Source of the DNA: JAJPKK01 sp963747835
GTDB lineage: Bacteria > Pseudomonadota > Alphaproteobacteria > Rhizobiales > Xanthobacteraceae
Direction: 5' to 3'
NCBI GenBank assembly: GCA_963747835.1
Contig: CAVVGO010000006.1
Coordinates: 1,240,001-1,304,000 of the forward strand
Length of the DNA: 64,000 nt
The translations under genes were made by a program, and so were the position numbers. Below are positions 57,521 to 64,000 of the stretch, in pieces. Every line of letters begins with the position of its first letter. Position 1 is the stretch's first letter. The notes beneath the pieces were generated by a model, which saw only the letters and a program-made list of their open reading frames with translations, made no database searches and was not told where the DNA came from.

Positions 57521-59859
57521 GGCGCCTTCGTCACCAGTTGCCACAGCCGGCTCGGACTGAGCGGGATTTCGAGGATTTCGACACGGGTGCCCGACAGGCC
57601 GAGCGCGTCCTCGATCGCCTGCGCGAACAGCGGGCCGACCGGAATGGCACCCGCCTCACCGGCGCCCTTGATACCGAGCGGATTGAGCGGCGACTTCGTC
57701 ACCGTATGGGCAAGCTCCATCATGGGGACATCGAGGGAAGACGGCAGCAGGTAGTCGGCGAGCGAGGCGTTGAGGAGTTGGCCGTCGCTGTCGAATTCCA
57801 GCTTTTCGAAAAATGCATTGCCGATACCCTGCGCGACGCCACCATGGATCTGCCCGGCAAGGATCATCGGATTGATCACGGTGCCGCAATCATGCACCAC
57901 CACATATTTGCGGATCTCGATCGCCAAGGTTTCGGGATCGATCTCGATGATCATGGCATGGACGCCGCTGGCGGTAGCGCCGCTCGGCGGACCGAAATAC
58001 TGGGTCGATTCCAGGCCCGGCTCGGTGCCGGGGCGCACCGCGCCGCGCATCGGGTTAGCCATCATGGCGAGCGCGCCGAGACGAACCATCTTGCCCGGGA
58101 CGCCGACGATCGAGACCTTGCCGTCGGCGATCTCGAGATCTTCCTCGGCGCATTCGAAATGCTCGGCCGCGATCCGTAAAATCTTTCCGCGCACCGCCTT
58201 GGCGGCTTCGCTGACGGCGGTGCCGGCCACCACGGCACCACGACTCGCAAAGGTGCCGGCCCCCCAGTAAAACTGATCGGTGTCGCCCGTCACCACGTCG
58301 ACGTTCTCCACATCGACGCCCACCTCGTCGGCCGCGATCTGAGCAAAGACGGTGAAATGCCCTTGCCCCTGGGTACCTATTCCGGTCGCGACACTCACCT
58401 TGCCGTTCGCCTGGACCTGGACCCGGGCACCTTCGTAGGGTCCGATGCCGGTGCCCTCCACATAGGCCGCGATCCCGATGCCAACATGGCGGCCCTCGGC
58501 CCGCAGCCGCGGCTGCTCCTCCTTGAGGAAGCGATCGTAGCCCACCATGGCGAGCGCCTTGTCGAGTATCGGCTCATAATTGCCGCTGTCATAGGAAAGC
58601 GGCGTGAAGTCCTGGTAGATGATTTCGTTCTGATACGGGAAAGCATCTACCGGGATGAAATTGCGCCGGCGGATTTCGGCGCGGTCGATGCCGAGGTCGT
58701 GCGCCGCGAGATCGAGCAACCGCTCGACCACGAAGACGCCATGCTGACGTCCGGCGCCGCGGTAGGGCGTAACGATCGGCTTGTTGGTGAATACCGCCGT
58801 AAAGGTGCTGTCGTAATTGGCGATGTCGTAAGGGCCAAGCAGCGTGCATTGGCTGTTGATCGGCACGGTCAGCCCGTAGGGATCGTAAGCGCCGCTATCG
58901 TGAAGGAACACGTCCCTGATGCCGAGAATGCGCCCGTCGCTGCCGAGCGCCATTTCGGCGTCGTGAATTTGCCCGCGCTCATGAGTGGTGGCGAAAAAAT
59001 GTTCCTTGCGGTCCTCGATCCATTTGATCGGACGTTCGAGTTTGATGGAAACCCAGGGCAGCACCACTTCCTCGGGATAGAACAGCATGATCTTGGGGCC
59101 AAAGCCGCCGCCCACGAACGGCGCAATGACCCGCACCTGCCGCTCGCTCAGGCCCAGCATGCCGACGAGCCCGCCGCGCAGAAATACCGGCGCCTGGGTG
59201 GTATCCCACACCGTGAGATGGTCAGCTTTGGCATCCCAATTGGCCACAATCCCGCGGGTCTCGATGGGCGAGGAGGCGCCGCGGTCGTAAAGCAACCGTC
59301 GCCGCACCACATGGGCCGCCTGCGCCAACGCGGCTGCATAATTTCCCTTGGTCTGGCGCACATGGGCCGCGATGTTGGTGCGCACATCGTCGTGAACGCT
59401 TGCCGAAGCCGCGCCCAAGGCCTTCTCCAGATCGATCACCGCAGGCAGCACGTCGATATCGACGACAATGTCGGCGAGCGCATCCTCGGCGACATGACGG
59501 CTGTTCGCTATGACGACCGCCAGCGGCTCGCCGACGTGGCGCACCTTGTCCTTGGCGAGCGGCACTTGGGTGCGCTGGTTGAAAGTAATTCCGGCGATCG
59601 GTGGGGGCGGAACCAGCAACGGCCCGGGCTGCCAGTAGTCGCCGAGATCATCGGCCGTATAGACCGCGACGACGCCTGGACGCGACCGGGCCGCCGACAC
59701 GTCGATACCGCGGATGCGCCCGTGGGCGACCGCGCTCCTCAGGAACGCAGCGTGCAGCATGTTGGGAAATTCGATATCGTCGACGAACAGGGCCCGTCCC
59801 CGCAACAATCGTGGGTCCTCATTGCGCTTGATGGGAGCGCCAAAATATCGGGTCGTCAT
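57517..59859 (-). CDS. Molybdenum hydroxylase large subunit, form II CoxL-like, without partner subunits
   Basis: 780 residues of the xanthine dehydrogenase/CO dehydrogenase large-subunit family. N-terminal MTTRYFGAPIKRNEDPRLLR and GRALFVDDIEFPNMLHAAFL, HVGEPLAVVIA, FVGGGFGPKI, the active-site loop PYRGAGRQHG (the AYRGAGR of form II, not the AYxCSFR of true CO dehydrogenase), GTGIGPYEGARVQV, GTQGQGHFTVFAQIAADEVG, and the catalytic glutamate in IKGAGEAGAIPVGP. The [2Fe-2S] and FAD subunits usually encoded beside it are absent. Substrates of this form are aldehydes or N-heterocycles. It needs MCD/MPT cofactor. Intact frame. Confidence 0.92.
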   Translation of the reverse strand: MTTRYFGAPIKRNEDPRLLRGRALFVDDIEFPNMLHAAFLRSAVAHGRIRGIDVSAARSRPGVVAVYTADDLGDYWQPGPLLVPPPPIAGITFNQRTQVPLAKDKVRHVGEPLAVVIANSRHVAEDALADIVVDIDVLPAVIDLEKALGAASASVHDDVRTNIAAHVRQTKGNYAAALAQAAHVVRRRLLYDRGASSPIETRGIVANWDAKADHLTVWDTTQAPVFLRGGLVGMLGLSERQVRVIAPFVGGGFGPKIMLFYPEEVVLPWVSIKLERPIKWIEDRKEHFFATTHERGQIHDAEMALGSDGRILGIRDVFLHDSGAYDPYGLTVPINSQCTLLGPYDIANYDSTFTAVFTNKPIVTPYRGAGRQHGVFVVERLLDLAAHDLGIDRAEIRRRNFIPVDAFPYQNEIIYQDFTPLSYDSGNYEPILDKALAMVGYDRFLKEEQPRLRAEGRHVGIGIAAYVEGTGIGPYEGARVQVQANGKVSVATGIGTQGQGHFTVFAQIAADEVGVDVENVDVVTGDTDQFYWGAGTFASRGAVVAGTAVSEAAKAVRGKILRIAAEHFECAEEDLEIADGKVSIVGVPGKMVRLGALAMMANPMRGAVRPGTEPGLESTQYFGPPSGATASGVHAMIIEIDPETLAIEIRKYVVVHDCGTVINPMILAGQIHGGVAQGIGNAFFEKLEFDSDGQLLNASLADYLLPSSLDVPMMELAHTVTKSPLNPLGIKGAGEAGAIPVGPLFAQAIEDALGLSGTRVEILEIPLSPSRLWQLVTKAP

Positions 59860-60148
59860 GTCGGTTAGGGACCGCTGGTTTCGAAGACCGCAAGTATGAG
59901 AGCGACTGCGGGCGAGTCAAAATATCGTTCGGCCATCGGACGCGAGCCCCAAAGGCGTGGTTTTATTTGCTGCCGGAGGCCGCTGCTTAAATTTATCCCG
60001 CCTTGAATAAACATTGGGCGAGAACTCCGATTAAGCGCCCGCAAATATTTCGTCCGCGCTCGGCATATGCAAAGATGGCGCCGTCCGGGTGCGGAACGTG
60101 GCGCGTTTCGCTCGCTGCTGGAATGACTTATCCACGAGATATGGGTCC
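59860..60148. other. Divergent intergenic region
   Basis: About 290 bases between the Mo hydroxylase and the ABC importer genes, with an AT-rich centre (59955-60020). No riboswitch-like fold or clear promoter recognised; in particular no TPP-riboswitch core sequence was seen although the importer is of the NMT1/THI5 type. Confidence 0.5.
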
Positions 60149-60979
60149 ATGCAAAGCACCGCGGATTTGCGCAATGAAGGCGGACAGGCGCCTGCCGGCG
60201 CGGCGGTCGCGGTGGATATCCAGGACGTTTCGCTCACATTTGAGACGGCGGACGGCGAAGTCCAGGCCCTGTCCAAGGTCGATCTGCAGATCGCCACCGG
60301 CGACTTCGTGTCGTTGATCGGGCCGTCCGGTTGCGGCAAGACAACCTTGTTGCGGATCATCGCCGATCTCGAACAGCCGACCGCCGGCACCTTGCTCATT
60401 AACGGTATTACGCCGGCGCAAGCGCGGCTGCGACGGCAATATGGCTACATCTTCCAGGCGCCGGCGCTCTATCCGTGGCGGACCATCGAGCGCAACGTCA
60501 TGCTGCCGCTGGAAATCATGGGCTTTTCACCTGAAGAACGCCAAGTCCGCGCGGCGCGCTATCTCAAGCTCGTCAACCTCGCCGGCTTCGAGCGCAAGTT
60601 TCCATGGCAGCTCTCGGGCGGCATGCAGCAACGCGCTTCGATTGCCCGCGCGCTGTCGTTCGATCCGGCACTGCTTCTCATGGATGAGCCGTTCGGCGCG
60701 CTCGACGAGATCGTCCGCGACCATCTCAATGAGCAACTGCTCGGCCTTTGGGAAGAGACCGGCAAGACGGTGGTCTTCGTCACCCACTCCATCCCGGAAG
60801 CGGTGTTCCTGTCGACCCGGATCGTGGTGATGTCGCCGCGCCCGGGCCGCATCATCGATGTCATCCCGTGCGATTTCCCCCGCGACAGAACGCTGGAAAT
60901 TCGCGAAACGCCGGAGTTCCTGAAAATCGCCCACCGGGTGCGCATGGGTCTGCGCTCAGGCCACGCCTATGACGAGTAG
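60149..60979 (+). CDS. ABC transporter ATP-binding protein (pyrimidine/thiamine-precursor type)
   Basis: 276 residues from ATG 60149; the frame is open from 60089. Walker A IGPSGCGKTTLLRIIADLEQ, Q-loop YIFQAPALYPWRTIERNV, signature LSGGMQQRASIARAL, Walker B ALLLMDEPFGALDEIV, switch FVTHSIPEAVFLSTR. Overlaps the first permease by 11 bases. First gene of a four-gene importer operon. Confidence 0.93.
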   Translation: MQSTADLRNEGGQAPAGAAVAVDIQDVSLTFETADGEVQALSKVDLQIATGDFVSLIGPSGCGKTTLLRIIADLEQPTAGTLLINGITPAQARLRRQYGYIFQAPALYPWRTIERNVMLPLEIMGFSPEERQVRAARYLKLVNLAGFERKFPWQLSGGMQQRASIARALSFDPALLLMDEPFGALDEIVRDHLNEQLLGLWEETGKTVVFVTHSIPEAVFLSTRIVVMSPRPGRIIDVIPCDFPRDRTLEIRETPEFLKIAHRVRMGLRSGHAYDE

Positions 60980-61901
60980 TGTGCTTAGCGTGGGCCGAAA
61001 GCGTTCCAGGCCGCGCGCGTTCTGGCAGCGTCCCTTCGTTGCAAAGCACGGCCCGCTCATTGTGGTCGTGATGGGCCTGATCGTCGTGTGGTACATCGCG
61101 GCGGTCGCGATGAATGCAGGGCTGGTGCGCGACGCCTTCGAACGCGAGGAGACCCAGTACAGTATCGTCGACCTGATCGACGGTACCTTCAATGCCGAGC
61201 GGCCGCTGGTCGCGGCACCGCACCAGATCGTCGCCGAGTTCGCCAACGAGGTCTTCGGATATCCGCTGAGTTCGCCGCGCAGCCTCGTCTACCACGCCTA
61301 CGTGACACTCTCCGCGACCATCGTGGGCTTTGCGCTTGGGGCGGTGGTGGGCATATTGCTGGCCGTTCTCATCGTTCATATCCGGACGTTGGAGAGAAGC
61401 CTGCTGCCCTGGATCATCTGCTCGCAAATGGTCCCGATTCTCGCCGTGGCGCCGATCATCATCGTCGTGCTAGGGGCGGTGGGCCTGCGCGGGCTGCTGC
61501 CTAAATCGATCATCTCGGCGTATTTGTGCTTCTTCCCGATTACCATCGGTATGGTGAAGGGCCTGACCTCTCCGGACCCGATGCAGCGCGACCTGATGCA
61601 CACCTGGTCGGCGACGCCGGCGCAGGTATTCTGGAAGCTGCGCTGTCCGGCCTCGGTGCCGTTCCTGTTCGCAAGCCTCAAGGTTGCGGTGACGATCTCG
61701 CTGGTCGGCGCGATTGTCGGGGAATTGCCGACCGGCGCCCAGGCCGGAATCGGGGCGCGGCTGCTCGCCGGCTCCTATTACGGCCAAACCTTGCAGATCT
61801 GGGCGGCCCTGTTTGCGGCGGCGCTCCTGGCGGCAGTTCTGGTGGCCATTGTCGGTTTTGCCGAACGATTGACCTTGAAGTCCATGGGAGCGCGGCCGTG
61901 A
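60969..61901 (+). CDS. ABC transporter permease 1
   Basis: 310 residues with six or so membrane segments. The N-terminal loop after the first segment is long (about residues 45-95, with EETQYSIVDLIDGTF). Coupling loop: DPMQRDLMHTWSATPAQVFW then KLRCPASVPFLFASLKVAVT. Stop overlaps the next gene (GTGA). Confidence 0.92.
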   Translation: MTSSVLSVGRKRSRPRAFWQRPFVAKHGPLIVVVMGLIVVWYIAAVAMNAGLVRDAFEREETQYSIVDLIDGTFNAERPLVAAPHQIVAEFANEVFGYPLSSPRSLVYHAYVTLSATIVGFALGAVVGILLAVLIVHIRTLERSLLPWIICSQMVPILAVAPIIIVVLGAVGLRGLLPKSIISAYLCFFPITIGMVKGLTSPDPMQRDLMHTWSATPAQVFWKLRCPASVPFLFASLKVAVTISLVGAIVGELPTGAQAGIGARLLAGSYYGQTLQIWAALFAAALLAAVLVAIVGFAERLTLKSMGARP

Positions 61902-63010
61902 AGTATTCGGTCGGGTTCGTCGGTGCGGCGCTGCTGGTGCTGGCAGCCCTTACCCTGCCGCTCGGCAACGATGCGGCGGCCGATCTTGCGTCCCGGCCGG
62001 GCGCGCTCGCCATGACGCTCGCCGCGGCGGCGCTATTTGCCGTTGCCCCTTGGTATCGCGTGCTGTCGATCCCGCTTGGCCTTGCCGGCGTGGTCCTCGG
62101 CTGCGCCACGACACTCGGGCTCCTCGCCGACCTTGATATCGCGGGCGCTGCGGCTCCCGGATTCTGGGTGCTTACACTCGGCACCTGGCTTGCCGCAATA
62201 CTCGTGGTGACGCGATTGTCGTTGCTGGAGACGCGGCATGCCGCACTGCGCCGCGCCAACGACGTGGCCATCCCGTTGCTGTTCGGCGCTTTTGTTTTCT
62301 ATCTGTGGGAAGTGGCTGTGCGCGGATTTGGTGTGCCGAGTGTGCTGATGCCAGCGCCGAGCGCAATCGCGGTGCGTTTCGTTTCCGCGCTGCCGACGCT
62401 GGGCGACGACTTCGTGCAGACGTTCGTGCGCGGCGTGCTGTCGGGCTACGCTATTGGCTGCGGGGCGGGCTTTGTGGTTGCCATCATCGCCCACCGGTAC
62501 GTTTTCCTCGGCAGAGGCCTCTTGCCGCTCGGCAATTTCGTCTCGGCACTGCCGATCGTCGGCATCGCCCCCATCATGGTGATGTGGTTCGGCTTCGACT
62601 GGCCATCGAAGACCGCCGTCGTGGCGGTGATCACGTTCTTTCCCATGTTGGTGAACACCCTGGCCGGCCTGGAGGCTGCCGGCCATATCGAGCGCGACCT
62701 GATGCGCTCCTACGGCGCCCGGCCGGCGCAGACGCTCTTGAAGCTGTATCTGCCCGCCGCCATGCCGTTCATTTTCAACGGGCTGAAGATCAACTCGACT
62801 CTGGCGTTGATCGGCGCCATCGTGGCTGAGTTCTTCGGCACGCCCACAGTGGGCATCGGATTTCGGATTTCGACCGAAGTCGGCCGGATGTCGCTCGATA
62901 TGGTTTGGGCCGAGATCGCGCTGTCAGCGATCGCCGGCATGGCGTTCTACGGGATTGTCGCGCTTGCCGAGCGTGCGACGACCTTCTGGCACCCGTCCTA
63001 TCGGACCTGA
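61898..63010 (+). CDS. ABC transporter permease 2 with extra N-terminal membrane segments
   Basis: 370 residues from GTG 61898 (GGAG upstream). The C-terminal two thirds is a normal SsuC-type permease (coupling loop HIERDLMRSYGARPAQTLLK then LYLPAAMPFIFNGLKINSTL). The first about 125 residues add three or four hydrophobic segments (VGFVGAALLVLAALTLPLG; ALAMTLAAAALFAVAPWY; VLSIPLGLAGVVLGCATTLG; LTLGTWLAAILVV) not found in ordinary permeases of this type. Two dissimilar permeases in one operon suggest a heterodimer, as in pyrimidine/HMP-type importers. Confidence 0.9.
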   Translation: MKYSVGFVGAALLVLAALTLPLGNDAAADLASRPGALAMTLAAAALFAVAPWYRVLSIPLGLAGVVLGCATTLGLLADLDIAGAAAPGFWVLTLGTWLAAILVVTRLSLLETRHAALRRANDVAIPLLFGAFVFYLWEVAVRGFGVPSVLMPAPSAIAVRFVSALPTLGDDFVQTFVRGVLSGYAIGCGAGFVVAIIAHRYVFLGRGLLPLGNFVSALPIVGIAPIMVMWFGFDWPSKTAVVAVITFFPMLVNTLAGLEAAGHIERDLMRSYGARPAQTLLKLYLPAAMPFIFNGLKINSTLALIGAIVAEFFGTPTVGIGFRISTEVGRMSLDMVWAEIALSAIAGMAFYGIVALAERATTFWHPSYRT

Positions 63011-63040
63011 CTCGGCGGTTCGCAGTTGGAGAACGACGAC

Positions 63041-64000
63041 ATGAAGAAAACATCGATCATCGCGACCGGCATCATGCTCGGCGGGTTTCTCGCCGGCTCC
63101 GCTCACGCCGCCGACAAGGTCGCGCTACAGCTCAAATGGGTCACCCAGGCGCAGTTCGCCGGCTACTACGTCGCCCAAGCCAAGGGTTACTACAAAGACG
63201 CCGACCTCGACGTCACCATCCTTCCAGGTGGGCCGGACATCGCGCCGCCCCAGGTGATCGCCGGCGGCGGCGCCGACGTGGTCATCGATTGGATGCCGTC
63301 CGCGCTGGCATCGCGCGAGAAGGGTGTGCCTCTGGTCAACATCTCCCAGCCGTTCAAGAAGTCAGGGCTTGAACTAACCTGCCGTGCCGAGACCGGCGTC
63401 AAGAAGCCGACGGACCTCAAGGGGCGAACCATCGGGGTGTGGTTCTTCGGGAACGAGTATCCGTTCCTGTCGTGGATGTCGAAGCTCAAGATCAAGACCG
63501 ACGGCTCGCCGGGTGGCGTCAAGATGCTCAAGCAAGGCTTCAACGTAGATCCGCTGATCCAGAAGCAGGCTGACTGCATTTCGACCATGACCTATAACGA
63601 ATACTGGCAGGTCATCGACGCCGGCTACAAGCCGAGCCAGCTTGTCGTCTTCAAATACGAGGACGAGGGCGTGGCCACGATGGAGGACGGGCTCTACGCG
63701 CTCGAAAGCAAGCTCAATGATCCGGCGTTCGTCACCAAGATGGCGAAGTTCGTCAAGGCATCGATGAAGGGATGGGACTACGCGCGCAAGAATGTCGACG
63801 AGGCCACCAAGATCGTGCTCGCCGCCGACACCACCGGCGCCCAGACTGAAAAGCACCAGAAGCGCATGATGGGCGAAATCGCCAAGCTCCTCGCCACCGG
63901 CGACGGCAAGCTCGATCCCGCCGATTATGAGCGTACCGTTTCCGAGTTGCTCTCCGGTGGCTCCGATCCGGTCATCACCAAGAAGCCGGTCGGTGCCTGG
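63041..64000 (+). CDS. NMT1/THI5-like ABC substrate-binding protein, 3' end beyond the window
   Basis: 320 codons are visible and the frame is still open at 64000. TTGGAG precedes ATG 63041. Signal peptide (KKTSIIATGIMLGGFLAGSA), then KVALQLKWVTQAQFAGYYVA and QAKGYYKDADLDVTILPGGP, closest by eye to ThiY/pyrimidine-precursor receptors; KPTDLKGRTIGVWFFGNEYP is the second-lobe segment. RAST-type annotation calls such four-gene sets pyrimidine ABC transporters; this is by analogy only. Receptor of the preceding ATPase and permeases. Confidence 0.9.
   Translation, partial: MKKTSIIATGIMLGGFLAGSAHAADKVALQLKWVTQAQFAGYYVAQAKGYYKDADLDVTILPGGPDIAPPQVIAGGGADVVIDWMPSALASREKGVPLVNISQPFKKSGLELTCRAETGVKKPTDLKGRTIGVWFFGNEYPFLSWMSKLKIKTDGSPGGVKMLKQGFNVDPLIQKQADCISTMTYNEYWQVIDAGYKPSQLVVFKYEDEGVATMEDGLYALESKLNDPAFVTKMAKFVKASMKGWDYARKNVDEATKIVLAADTTGAQTEKHQKRMMGEIAKLLATGDGKLDPADYERTVSELLSGGSDPVITKKPVGAW

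Noticed and set aside
59860..60148. TPP riboswitch before the NMT1/THI5-like importer
   Set aside because: None of the conserved thi-box core was seen in the leader.
33300..64000. Genomic island formally bounded by the tRNA-Ser gene
   Set aside because: I found no second copy of the tRNA 3' end and no integrase in the window, so the boundary claim is not supported; only the remnant is reported.

Overview
The window is GC-rich chromosomal DNA of an alphaproteobacterium, most likely order Hyphomicrobiales (Bradyrhizobium/Xanthobacteraceae-like). The evidence is the gene order proA-nadD-rsfS-rlmH-envC-ctpA-yibQ-rppH facing an atpHAGDC operon, the many Bug/TctC-type and NitT/TauT-type binding proteins, and GC-rich palindromic repeats of a kind common in that group. 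No species can be named from sequence alone.

Layout. 1-1.9 kb: the 3' end of a secreted c-haem/beta-propeller protein and its terminator. 2-10.7 kb: housekeeping genes for proline and NAD synthesis, ribosome maturation, cell-envelope proteolysis and RNA 5'-end processing. 10.7-15.6 kb, minus strand: F1-ATPase operon atpHAGDC. 15.8-17.7 kb: recQ. 18.1-24.4 kb: accessory genes (aldo-keto reductase with a divergent TetR regulator, GlcG/HbpS-like protein, enoyl-CoA hydratase, epoxide hydrolase, a decayed histidine-kinase fragment, a DJ-1/PfpI protein). 24.4-31.6 kb: two TctC-type and one NitT/TauT-type solute receptor flanking a 1153-residue autotransporter whose passenger looks like a pepsin-type aspartic peptidase. 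31.7-33.4 kb: mobB and mobA (convergent) and tRNA-Ser(GGA), followed by a broken toxin-antitoxin remnant. 33.7-64 kb: a long catabolic region.

The catabolic region holds three hydantoinase/oxoprolinase A-B pairs, each with its own transport genes: a TctC receptor for pair 1, a complete NitT/TauT-type ABC importer plus a beta-hydroxyacid dehydrogenase for pair 2, and a ring-opening amidohydrolase of the cyanuric acid hydrolase/barbiturase family plus binding protein and permease for pair 3. Next to these are a lone form-II CoxL-like molybdenum hydroxylase with an NmrA-like protein, and an ABC importer (ATPase, two permeases, NMT1/THI5-like receptor) of the type linked to pyrimidine or thiamine-precursor uptake. 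My reading is that the region imports and opens N-heterocyclic cyclic amides such as oxidised pyrimidines, hydantoins or s-triazines. I see no transcriptional regulator between 33 and 64 kb.

Data quality. At least twenty apparent single-base indels interrupt otherwise well-conserved reading frames, including atpA and atpD, which are expected to be essential. Most are one extra base at a short homopolymer. About fourteen fall between 35.4 and 40.6 kb. I treat most of them as probable sequencing or assembly errors, and give such genes as single features with the break positions stated. Real decay is clear only for the histidine-kinase remnant and likely for the toxin-antitoxin remnant.
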